A stretch of DNA of 64,000 nucleotides from Morella rubra (lineage: Eukaryota; Streptophyta; Magnoliopsida; Fagales; Myricaceae): positions 124,001-188,000 of the forward strand of contig RXIC02000066.1 in NCBI GenBank assembly GCA_003952965.2, in the 5' to 3' direction. Position numbers and translations under genes: made by a program. The notes beneath the pieces were generated by a model, which worked only from the letters and a program-made list of their open reading frames with translations, had not been told where the DNA came from and did no database searches. Numbering within the stretch: the first letter of the stretch is position 1; every line of letters begins with the position of its first letter. Shown piece by piece: positions 24,604 to 36,138 of the stretch.

Positions 24604-27600
24604 CTCACGTAAATGGTGAGAGCCCATCTGTTCCTCCCAACTTTTGAACGTGTATTAACTGTCTTGCTTGACGAATAGTAGATAAACTGGTGAAGCCTTA
24701 TCTACTTTCTGCACTTGAACAGGGAATGACAGGGAGACACCCCCGTTGCAATATGATTTTCTGATGGGAAATAGTACAATTCTGCTGAATATGTAAAAGT
24801 GAGACTTAGGAAAGAACTTTCGAAGGTCTGTGCCAACGTAGACTTTTGGTGCTCCTGAAAAATCTCAACAACAGAATTTAAAGATTGAAAAGATGCAGAA
24901 TTTTGCAAGGAGCAGCTGGAGTGGTTGTTTTCTGAGTCTTTCCAAGTGATTTTACATGGATCTTTCAGAATTTTCAGGCTCAGCTTTGCCAGTTTCTCCT
25001 TTTAACCTATTTGGAATTTCCATACCAATTCTGACCATAATAGGAACCGTCGTCTTTGGTACAAAAAAGGAACTCTCTCTCTCTCTCTCTCCGCTTTCTC
25101 TCTTAGTGATGTTATAATGCATGCGATTCTTTGCAGGTTGACACACAATCTCTCTTCCTGTTCTAGCTAAGTGCATAGATGTGATAGAGGAAACAAGTGG
25201 AGACAAAAGTATGTGCAGGAAAAACAAAGAACTATGAATGTACAGGAAATACAGGGAATTATGACACGCGAATTGCATACCTCACAGTGAAAACATCAAA
25301 TTCTCCATACCACTTAACTGTAGTGTTTCCAAGTTTTAGATTGTAACATGAATTGAGTTTTGCACTGAAAAGTAGCCGAGGCTGTCTCTCTCTCTCTCTG
25401 CTTTTCATATGATAGTGATCCTTAGATGAAACTAATTAGATGGGTTGGCTAAGCTGATGTTTCCAGTAATACATCCTCCAAATACTATCACAAAGGAGTT
25501 AAAACATTATTGTCCGTTGAATAGAATACTCAGTCACAGGATTCTCGAGAAAATGTTTCTTAGCTTTTGTTTGGTTTGTAGAATCACCTGAGGTGTGTGC
25601 TAGTGGATCAAAATCATGAGTGCAATACAGAAGCCCACCATTGTTTTCACTAATGATTGTGGAAAAGACATGACTCGGGAAAAAAAAGAAAGAAAAGTAA
25701 CTTTTTAGTATCTAATCATGAGATTAGAATTTGGTATTCAATCAGGTTCTCTTCTTGTTCTCTAACCACCCGACCAAATTGCTTGGAAACCCTTCCAACA
25801 CAAAAGTGACCTTTCATACCTAATGTTTACGTACCAAATCATAGCTAGTGACGACACATTTCCACGTACTCAATTGCAGCCACAAACTTACCCCTACGGC
25901 TACAGGTCTTTGCTAATTTGCTTTGGAATGTTTGTAGTTTCTCTATGCAAAGTTGATCATATTGGGTGCTCTTTACCTTTTAAAAATTTTGGTAAAAAAA
26001 TAAAAAATAAAATCTCTTTATTTTTATTAAATTATTTTTTTTAAAAAAAAAAAAAAAAATATCACTCAAATAATTCTATTCATTTTTTTATCAATTCGAT
26101 AAAAATTTCAATTTGCAAATCTTAGTAAAACTGGCTAAAATCTCTCTCTCTAAACTATTATTTATCCCAAAAATTTAAGGTTCGAAAAAATTGTAGATTT
26201 TTATTATTTGAATTATATTATCTTAACACTCTTCGTCACATGAACAAACAAGTGTAATATTTAATTAAAATTAGGATAAAATACAGGATTAATCTAGAAC
26301 TTATGTATAAAAAAAATGCCACTTGTCCAACAAGCTGATAGGAAGATATATTTTACTACTTGAATTAAATTCTCTATTTTCAGTTTTTATTTTGTCTGTT
26401 TTTCATTGGTACCTAATATTAAAGTTAACCATCTCTTAATTTTAGCAAATGAATAATACATGATATGATACCAACTAAATTTATATTTTTTTTCCTTTCA
26501 AATGTTACTTTTTCCTAAGCCTTCAAATTTTACTTACACTTCCTAATATGATTCACATTTTGGCTTACTAGTTTTACTTACCTGAGATAAGATATGCAGA
26601 AGGAAAAGGAGAAAAGGTCAAAACCAGGGACAGAGGTGTAGTTAAACAAATAAAGAGAGAGAATTAAGAAGTAAAACCTTTTCATCTCTCTCTCTCTCTT
26701 CCCGCAGTGGTGGATCTGCCCGGAAATCACGAACAGCTGGCCCACCTACGAATGGCCATGATCCTTGGGGCCCACAACAAATCGCTTCGTCACCGTCCAA
26801 TCCAATTAACCCAGACCCCATGACGCAGCAGTCCCCGACCCGAACTCCTCCCTTTAACCCTCCCGTAGTTGACAACCATCTAGCCGGTCACCCCCCCCCC
26901 CGTTTTCTGTTTTCTCTCCATGGGAGAGAGAAAGGTTGAAATGACTTAATTTGAATAAAAATTGATACAATATTTTCTTAATAATATAATGAGAAATAAT
27001 AATTAAGATTCACTAAAGTGGATTAGAGATCAACTAATTTATGAAAATGTTAATCCTCAATTAATTATTAGTCTCAGGTATTCTGTGTTTGGATATGAAT
27101 TTTATTTTTAATTTTTGTGTAATTATTGATCAAATTTTTTTAGAATTTAGACGTGCTACCTTAAGTGTTTGTAAAAGTGAATGGATCTGTAGAAAATATG
27201 TTTCCGTACACAAATTTATGATAGGTGTGTCTTGTGGTGCAAACTAATTATGTCAATTATGAGCTGATTTTTTTTTTAGACTAAAATTGTTTTCATATCT
27301 AAAAAATGGTTAGATGAACAAAATAATTTTGATATAAATATATATTTTTTAAACCAGAAACCGAACACACTGTTTTCTCATAAATTTCAGATAATTCTTT
27401 GTTATTTTGAGGACAAATTGAATGCCACCATTGTTTTGACATATTTAATAATACTGTGATATATTGAATATTTGCTCCAAAATACATAAAAGCTTGAAAC
27501 AGTAATCAATGTAAACCAAGGCATGAGTTTCGAAATGAGGAATTTGATTTTATCATTCACTTTTTTCATTTTCTCGTAGATTATTATTTTTTTTTTGAAA

Positions 27601-28280
27601 AAAAACACTATATACCCTTTAATTACTACTAATTGTATAATTTATATTTAAATTATTAATCTTAACACATTAAATCCAAACCGTTAATAGAATTACACTT
27701 TACACTTTATTTTATAATTTACTATTTAAGTCATATAAAAATTGGAGAGGTCACATCATATTAACATCTAATTATCAAATGGATTTAGGAAAAAATCAAA
27801 TTATTACATCGGCCTTGATATTGAAGTTTGGAAACTAAAATTTCCATCAAAATTTTAATTTTGAAACATAATTAATTTAAAATTTTAATAAAAAAATATT
27901 ATAAAATAATTTAAAAATAATCTCTTTTCATCGAATCAATTTTATCTATTACTATAAATATAAAAAATTTACTTAATCATCTATTTTTTTTTTTATCAAC
28001 TTTCATAAAATTTTAATTATATTATTATTATTTTTAAATTAATAAAATTTTAATCCACATAAATTTTTATAATATTCTCAAAATTTTGTTTTGCGGATAC
28101 TAAACGTATCTTTCGCGGAGTCAAAGTGAAAAATCGACGTAAAGGGTGAATCTTCACAATTGCGTAGACGCAGAAAATTTTGGTTTGGAAAGAAATGTTC
28201 GTTTTATAAAAAAATCTAATAAATCTTTCGTAGACGGAGTCGAAGTTTAAGATCGACGTAAAAACTAAAAGCATCGGGGG
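24604..28280. other. Spacer between the CW and SNF4-like genes
   Basis: The 3' flank of the CW gene is followed by AT-rich DNA. CT microsatellites occur at about 25073-25091, 25383-25399 and 26683-26699. A GC-richer island at about 26700-26900 has only an unrecognised minus-strand frame. 27600-28080 is extremely AT-rich with many AATTTT/AAAATT blocks, like a scaffold-attachment-type tract. No gene is recognised. Confidence 0.6.
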
Positions 28281-28310
28281 GTGAATCTTCACAGTAGCGT
28301 AGGCACAAAG
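28108..28310 (+). repeat. Degenerate direct repeat upstream of the SNF4-like gene
   Basis: Two units of about 70-90 bp, starting near 28108 and 28222, share 'atctttcg', 'ggagtc.aagt', 'gatcgacgta' or 'aatcgacgta', and 'gggtgaatcttcaca..[t/a]gcgtag'. They lie just upstream of the CT-rich leader. Whether they bind regulators is unknown. Confidence 0.7.
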
Positions 28311-28481
28311 AATATTACGTCGGTCTGGGTCGCGTTCTTTCTGGTCTTGTCGCTACAATTACTTTTCAGAAAGGTAAACGGCTTCCTGGAATCTGGGAAC
28401 CTAAAACGACGACGGCTCCCTCCTCACTCCACCCTCAAATTTTTTTACTGCAATTATCATCATCATTTGCGTACTTTTCTC

Positions 28482-28511
28482 TCTCATCTCTCTCTCTCTC
28501 TCTCTCTCTCA
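28482..28511 (+). repeat. (CT)n tract in the SNF4-like promoter/leader
   Basis: A run of CT dinucleotides of the sort often found near plant transcription start regions. It precedes a possible leader exon ending at 28892 (aaccag|gtatcgg). Confidence 0.7.
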
Positions 28512-29264
28512 CATTCTCCGTTTCAGATTCTTTGCGCAGAGCCCACAAAACATTCAAAGATCCAGCAATGTTATACATCCTCTCAGCTTCTTGCGCCAAA
28601 TTTACGTCTTTGTCTCTCTGGGTCCTAGTTTTTTATTCGCCCAAATTTCCTTTTAATTACACGAGAAACCATTCTCTTGCACTCTGATTCTTGCCGGTTT
28701 AAAATTTCTGGGTTCTTGAATTCGTTCGTGTAGGGAATCTTCGTTACGGTCAAGATCAGAGCTCAGCTTATCGGAATTTTCAATTTTGTTGGGGCTTGTT
28801 ATCCAGTGAAACTGTGGGTTTTTTTTTTGAAAAATAAAATTGTGGAGCTTTGGGGGATGACTAACTGATCAGAGAGTGCTGGGATTAACCAGGTATCGGA
28901 TTTTGTGGTTGCTGCATGTTGTGGATTGTCGACGTGGTGGTGGAACTTTCAGTGCTTTTAGGTGGGAGATTCTGATTGGGGATTGGTGGCTTGGTTGTTG
29001 ATTTTCATTAGGGTTTTGCATGGTTTGGCTTTGATTTGGTAGGCTCTGCATGTGTAAGCCTTAAGGGGTCCTCTGCTCAGTTGTGGAGGATCCCTGTTGA
29101 GAAAAGAAAAAAAATAACTGCGTTTTGAAGTGTGGTTCGGGTGGGTTCGTGAATGTTTTAATGAACTGTCGTGGTGGTTCAATTGGGTCGATAATCAAGC
29201 GGGGAGGTGTTGAAATTTGAGTCCGTCGATCGTTTTGGGTGGTTTCGTATAAATTTGGGTGGAA

Positions 29265-32200
29265 ATGTTCAGTTCTGTTCCGGATAGGGGGCATGAAAGC
29301 GGTAGAGTTTCTGTGCCAGTTTTGGTTCCCTGGGCATTCGTGTGGCGTTATGGGGGAAGAAGCGTGTCACTTTGTGGTTCATTCACGAGGTGGGAGGCTG
29401 TGATCACATTTTTATGTTATCGACACATGTAAAATGTTCATGTTACTGATATTTAACAGTGCTAGATTTTTCTTCGGTGATCAGTATATGTTACTAATCT
29501 ATTTGCAGGTTTTTTTTTTCTTTTTATGGTCCATAGCTTGGATCTGAGATAGGGATTTATGTTGTATTCATTATCTGAACAGGTGGTCGGGAAGTATACC
29601 CATGTCTCCGGTGGAGGGACGCAATGATATGTTTCAAGTTGTTTGCAACTTAACACCAGGACATCACCAGGTTAATTAACTCTTTCGATTGATATAATCA
29701 TACGAGGGTCACCTAGGTAGGGCCTTCGTCTGAACTGCCCTCGTGTCTATCATTTGTTGTGATTGGTTGTAACATAAAATCAAAGTCTAATCGCTTTATT
29801 CAAAACAAAAACCAAGATACGCTTCTTCTTGCAATCCCCTGCAAGTACATGCAGATAGTTTAGAGTCAATTCAGCTGTCAAGCCTGTTGTGGATGCTAAT
29901 TTTTTCGTGTGAAGTTAATATGCAATGCCCGATGTTATGCTTTCGCTTGAAATTTAGCAAAAAAGAGATCATGGAAATGGATCTACAGTGTACCTGATAT
30001 CTGATACCAAGCGCAAAATTATTGAAGAGAGAAGTTTAAAGCATGTCTTCTTGGACATCAGTGATCCTTTGTAATGGATGAGCCATACAATGCAAAATTT
30101 CTTAAAATTAAGCAAAAATGGGATCATAAAAGTGGAAGTGATCGAAGAAGTTTGAAGCCATGTATCCTCAAACATTGATGGTTCCCTGTGATAGATGAGT
30201 TGAAGTTATGCATTCACTGGCAGAATCAATGTCTGCTCTTGATGACAACATGACTAGTAGTGACTATTCAGTTGGTACACAGTAACTAGCACTGAGCATC
30301 TCTATGCCCCAATTCACCTTGTGGTAGGCAGTTGCCCTTAAATCAAGCAAACTATATTATTTTATGCCTAGTCAGTAATTCGTATGTTTTTTCCCCTTTG
30401 TTATCTTTGTCTGTAACTATAAGTTGGCATGAAATCTTAGTGAAATTTTGGATACTGCCACTTAGGAGATAAAAATGTTCATTATGACGGGTTTGAAGAT
30501 ATCTATCATTGAGGACGAGTCCAAAAGCTAAAAGGGGTGCCATCTCTTTTGGGCAAACTTTGGAAGGGTTATTAAACGATATTGGTATATTTTTGAAAGA
30601 GGTACTAAAGATTCTTATGATTGCTAATGTCATCAAAGAAGCATCCCTTTCTGATACTTCTGAAGCCTAAACTCAACTAAGAGATGCAAAGGGTAGGAAT
30701 TGTGGCTGGGCAAGATTTGAAGCATGCCTTCAAACCTAATATGCTTCCAATGACATGGACAAGTGGTAGAATGAAGGAAAAAGCTTTTCTCTACCATAAT
30801 ATGGATATTCTATGGGTAAGTGATACCTTTGTTGTCTTTGGCACAAACCTCGGGACTTTTAACTTCTATGATGAACGTAGTGGACAGACAGAATTAATAA
30901 GCATTTATTCACTTTGGTTGAGGCATTGTATAATTGTATTTGCTAACTTATATGTTGCTACCCCCATTGTGGGCATTTGACGTGTCTATCTGTGGGTTCG
31001 ATAAACAGACATTGATCCCGTAATGCTGCTAGCTATTCAAACTCTGTTGCTGACGTTCAAATTTGTTGTTTCCATTCATGTGCAGTTCAAGTTTTGTGTG
31101 GATGGAGTGTGGCAGCATGATGAGAGCCAGCCCTTTATCAAGGGGGATTATGGATTAGTAAACACCGTCTTTGTCCCTAGGGAACCAGATCTGATTACTT
31201 CGCCTTTTAGTTCGCAGACGCCTGGCAGATCTAACATGGATGTGGATTGTGATATCATTATACCTGTGGTGAGGGAAATTATTTTTCTATTTCTAAAATG
31301 CCAGTAGCACTTTGTTGGAATGTTTTTTCACTATTGTGGGATCAGAATAATATGGATGGAATTAAAATTTTCCATTTAAGATGTCAATTAAGGGACATGA
31401 ATTTTGCTGATCTTTCTAGGTTGTTAGCCTCTTGTTTGCCAGAGAATTTGTTTCGATTATGCTTCTTCTTAGAGGTTCTTCCAGAAGAACTGTCCAATAG
31501 CTAGTAATATTGTTGTTAATCATGGTGATTTTGCATGATAATGTTTTTAGTAAAATGAATAGGAGCCAGCCAGGAACCCCATTGGGGTGGGAGGAGGAAG
31601 TATTTTGTCATTGCTATTGTTGTGTCTTAATTACCTTCTTTGTGGTATGTTGTAACATGAAATAGGTCGCCTTGTCACATGGTACTTTGCAAGAAGCCAT
31701 TCCAAGGATATCATCAGCTGAATTAGAGGTTTCTCGCCACCGTATATCTTTGTTCTTGTCTACACATACTGCTTATGAGTTGCTTCCCGAGTCAGGCAAG
31801 GTTTGGATGCTTTACCCTTTATAGTAGCTGTTACATTGTTATTGATTGGGATTTGATCACTCTAACTAGGTAAAAATCATGACTTTCTATTTCCATTGTG
31901 CAATGACTTTGATTTTTAAACACTGCAGATCATCACCCTTGATGTTAATTTACCTGTGAAGCAAGCATTTCATATTCTCTATGAACAGGTGACCATCTTT
32001 TTATAGACAGATACCCTGATGAACATTTAATAGTACATTTACACAGACGTTTGTGGTGTAGACATGGAGGGAAGAAGAGGAAGGAGCTTCAAGTATCCCA
32101 TTTGTTTCTATTTAGTAATGCTTTTGGATTTATATCAGTGTCTTGGACGCTTTTGTATCAACTGCTTTTTTCCCCCTGTGGTCTTTTAAGAGAAAAGGGA

Positions 32201-34564
32201 AGAGAGAGAGGGGGGGGGGGGGGATCTGGTCTTTTTGGGCTTGAGTGCTCGCAGGTGTTGGTGATTGTTAGCCTTTTCCTTTGGGTATTGTACCTGAGAA
32301 CGATTGATGTCTAATTTTCTTGTGCGTGTTGTTATGTTTTCCTGTCAACTTTTTTCTTTTCTTTTCTGTTTGTTTTTTTATGGTTTTGTTCTCATATGCA
32401 CTTTTGGCATACATATCTTGCTGATTAATTGGCATTTTTCTCTCTCATTACTTCATTTCTGAGTATTAGCTCAGATGTACATCTTTGCTGATATAAGATA
32501 CTTCCAGGGAATCTCTGTGGCTCCTCTTTGGGACTTTTGCAACGGCCAGTATGTTGGAGTTCTCAGTGCATTGGACTTCATTCTAATATTGAGAGAGGTA
32601 TGTCCGGAATAGAATTCTGCATTATATTATGCTGTGGTCACTTGGAGGGAAATCGTACTCTGTATTTTCACTAGCAAACGTCCAAGGTTGGCATTGGATA
32701 TATTAGACAGCTTATATATTCTCTGATTTGTTTGGGAGAAAAATTGTCCTTCGTTTTTACCAAAACAAATGTACACGTGTTTGCATCAGATTTTCGCTGA
32801 TACTTTACTTAGGCTTACATCCTTTCTTGGGTTTACAATGTAAAAGCTGCAATATTATGCTTACTGTCAAAAGATTTTCCTAATAAAGCTTAGCAACACA
32901 TTTTTACCGCAAAGGATGCCTCAAGATCATTGGATGTTTAACTATCATTTTTCCTCTTCATCTGTTGATCTTGCATGCTTGGGGTTTCTTGAACTCTTCA
33001 AAATGTTCATCTCAGTGCGTGAGATTCCATGGTAATTGATTCCTGATCCACTGCTTACTACACCTACTCCAACATCAGAGAACAGAATTGTGAAATTAAC
33101 ATGCTTATATAGTTTTTAATTGTACGCCCTTTGTTCTACTTCTGGATGGTTTTCCAACACCCCCCCCAAAAAAAAGGAAAAAAGAAAAAGGCCCAATGAA
33201 GCATATATAGGTGTAGAGTGGAACCAACGTTAGGCCATTTCAGATGTGTATGCCTTTTGAATTTTAGCTTGGGACTCATGGATCAAACTTGACGGAGGAA
33301 GAGCTTGAGACACATACAATAGCAGCATGGAAAGAGGGGAAATTACATCTTACCAGAACAATGGATGGCAATGGGGGACCACTTCCTCGTCGATGCCTTG
33401 TCAATGTAAGTGCTTCTCGAGATTCTGTGACAAAATCATCTAGAACTCTGGACGTACTCACCTCTGCACTTAATTTTTGTGAATATTCTATAGGATAATT
33501 TGGTAAGGGTTGTACTTCCCTTCACTCTGGATGCAGTTTCTGCTATTACATGAATGCATTCATTGAATGCTCACATGCAAACACATAGAAATAAAAATAA
33601 CAAAATGCATGTTAAGTGCTCCATAATTTGCATGTTCTATTGTGCTTGTTAACCATAAGCCCCTTTCTGTCATTGGTGTGATTTGGGGATGGATTAATTA
33701 TCCCTGCCAAATGCACTTGGATAAGGTGATAATTTGTTATCAGATGGTTGGATGACCCTTTTGTTGACGGACTGCTTTTGGTTATATACATCAAGAAGCC
33801 TCTTTATAAGATGGCGCGCATGAGTCTGTTTAATAGTTTGGCACACAGGTGGCGTGTTGTGCTCTCGTCATAGTGGACTGTTTTGTGCTTTTTACGTACA
33901 TTGATTTATTGCAGGGATCCATGTACTTGATTACCACTAGAGAATCTAGTTTTGTTGCCATTGTCTGTTTTTGTTTGTCTCAAGTACCGTTATTGTTGTG
34001 CTGTCAATTAAAGAAAGACTTTAAAATGGTGCGTAGAAGTTATTGCCTTTTTTTAGTGTGAAATTTGTAGCAACATACTGTTGTTGCTGAATGTTGGGAG
34101 AACTGGGACTCCATAAACTCAGAAGTGTTGTGTAATTTGATGCTGGAATGTGATGATCAGTGGTCTAATATTTTCTCTTTCTGTAATGCACAGGCTGGGC
34201 CTTATGATTGTATGAAAGATGTTGCTTTGAAAATTTTGCAAAACAAGGTGGCTACTGTTCCCATCATCCATTCTTCGCAGGATGGTACATTTCCGCAGCT
34301 ACTACATCTTGCTTCGCTATCGGGAATACTAAAATGTAAGCTTCTTCCAGGTTGGTATTACTTTAGGGTCCATGATTTGAAACTAATCAATGGACCTAAT
34401 TTCCAGGTATCTACAGGTACTTTAGACATTCTTTGAGCTCCTTGCCCATTCTTCAACAACCTATTTGTGCGATTCCTTTGGGTACGTGGGTTCCGAAAAT
34501 TGGGGAGTCAAAGCAATTCGTGATGTTAAGGCCAAATGCCTCCCTTAGTTCTGCTTTAGCTTAG
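29265..34564 (+). CDS. SNF4: SNF4-like (KIN-beta-gamma) subunit of SnRK1, C-terminally truncated
   Basis: KIN-beta-gamma is the plant-specific regulatory subunit of the SnRK1 energy-sensing kinase. It joins an N-terminal carbohydrate-binding module to four CBS repeats. Nine in-frame exons give about 372 residues: 29265-29389, 29583-29670, 31086-31268, 31666-31800, 31929-31988, 32508-32597, 33268-33405, 34194-34335 and 34407-34564. The CBM48-type module covers residues about 25-105 ([37 protein letters not shown]). CBS1 is seen in [20 protein letters not shown] and [17 protein letters not shown]2 in [15 protein letters not shown] and [13 protein letters not shown], and CBS3 begins at [12 protein letters not shown]. 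There TAG (34562-34564) ends the frame exactly where similarity stops. Known family members run to about 487 residues, so the rest of CBS3 and CBS4, needed for nucleotide sensing, are missing. No other disruption is seen. It may be a truncated paralogue or a rearrangement product. Confidence 0.9.
29671..31085 (+). other. Long second intron of the SNF4-like gene
   Basis: It contains a degenerate tandem repeat of about 150 bp (about 29951-30094 and 30104-30212). Shared blocks are 'gcaaaaa.gagatcat', 'gaagaagtttgaagc.atgt' and 'gatagatgag' or 'taatggatgag', with small changes. A minus-strand open frame at 30352-30636 has no recognised domain. Nothing else is supported. Confidence 0.6.
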
Positions 34565-34665
34565 GAAATTAACAGTTCTAGGTTTTCCTTTAAAAAAAAA
34601 AATAGAGCTAAAAAAACTCCGCATGCTGGATTGAAATTTGTGGTTTCCGTTCCATTTCCACCACT

Positions 34666-35130
34666 TCAAAAAGTTATTACAATTACGGGGTCAGACTCCA
34701 CATACAACCAAGTTAGTCTAGGACTATGCTCTTCGGAACAGAGATTGCCTTCCTTGATAAAAAGGGAGGTGGTCCAACCAGCTAAGTGGTGTGCCATCAT
34801 GTTGGCACCTCTATGGACATGGATTACCCTTGCCGAAGCTTGCCGCAATCTCCCTATGGATCTTCCGCGTGGAGTAGTCCTGGATGGCTTCTGAGTCTCC
34901 CTCCAGAATTTCAACCTCGCCTCCATGGAGTTCACATGTAGAGTCAATGGCTCCGGTACCTCTTCCAATTCTTTGCTTCCACGTTTGCCTTCCAGAGAAG
35001 CATCTTTAACCAACGATAATATATCAATGGGACAGCCATGGATGCTGGATCCTTCCACACTGATATATCTTCACCATTGGCCCCCATGTAACAAGCTACA
35101 TACTGGAGCAGAGCACTTGCCTGTCGTATA
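34666..35130 (-). mobile_element. RNase H (RVT_3-type) fragment of a LINE-like element
   Basis: The minus strand encodes an open stretch of 130 residues whose end reads VIHVHRGANMMAHHLAGW. This matches the C-terminal helix of plant LINE-type RNase H domains (R.AN..AH.LA.W). The catalytic N-terminal half with its acidic residues is not present. It lies about 100 bp past the point where the SNF4-like frame breaks off, so it probably came with the rearrangement that removed the SNF4 3' end. The evidence is one short motif plus context. Confidence 0.5.
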
Positions 35131-35186
35131 AGCGTAGAAATTCATTCACTATTAAGCACATTACAACCAACGATAATATATCAATG

Positions 35187-36138
35187 CCGAACGTGAACAA
35201 TTGTAGTGCTCTGTTCGGATCTTAATAGATATAATATAAACTTCCCGAATCAGGTACATCAAAACAATAGCGTCCCCATTAGCCCTATCGAGAGCAGAAG
35301 AAAAAACGAAAGGAAATCTTCTCCTCTAAACTACAGGTGAACATCCCTCTTGGTTCGTATTACTAAGTTTAATTTAACACTCAAATTATCAAAATTCATC
35401 AATATACGCCCTCAAATAAATTTTGACGGTCAAAATTGTTCCACTTGGTTTATTTATAACATGTGACACTATTTTGACCGTCAAATCTTTTTTAAAGCAC
35501 ACAATGATAAATTTTAATAGCTCAAAAGCTTATGGTGGTATTTGAATACCAAATATTTAGCCTAATAAATAACTTTAAAATAATATATTTCTTCCATCAA
35601 ATTATTTTTTTTATCATAATAAATATAAAAAAATTCACTAAAAATATCTCTCTTTACTTTTCCACCCATTCTCGTAAACCACAATTTTTACACTTCCAAA
35701 ATCTTTACGTACAAAGTACAAACCCCATCTTAACGTGAGAAACATAGTTTGAGCCCCTAACGTAATATTGACTCCATACCTTAGGGACGCACAGGGACTC
35801 CCAAAAGTGATGTATTCAGTATCTATAAAAATCATCTCATATCATTATGAACTGTCGGCATTACAAAATATACAGATTCTTCTTCTTTCTTTTTTTCCAT
35901 TTCTATTCTTTGACTTTTCGTCCGGATACATTTGAATGAGATTATCCTTACTATCCAGATAATTGCATCTGCTACCAAAATTTTCCCAGGTTGCTCGGAA
36001 TCATTGAGCTCCTATAACATTCAAAAGATTGTCTCAGATACATAAGCTTCTTCCGGCGTTGTAAGATTCTTTCCCCTTCATCTCTCTGCCCTACAAATTT
36101 ATCCGTTTCCCATATGGATGATTTGGACAGTAGCCAAA
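35187..36138. other. Spacer between the SNF4-like and SPA-like genes
   Basis: AT-rich DNA. About 35350-35530 holds a sequence ('caaattatcaaaattcatcaat', then 'gacggtcaaaattgtt' and 'ttttgaccgtcaaat') related to the MITE at 4261, with an internal inverted repeat. The final part is the 3' flank of the minus-strand SPA-like gene. Confidence 0.5.

Noticed and set aside
30684..31307. Open frames across the SNF4 second intron and exon 3 as a separate gene
   Set aside because: The part from 31086 is SNF4 exon 3. The upstream extension has no conserved feature.
34666..35058. Reading this minus frame as a standalone plant gene
   Set aside because: Only an RNase H C-terminal motif is recognisable. 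It fits a LINE fragment better.
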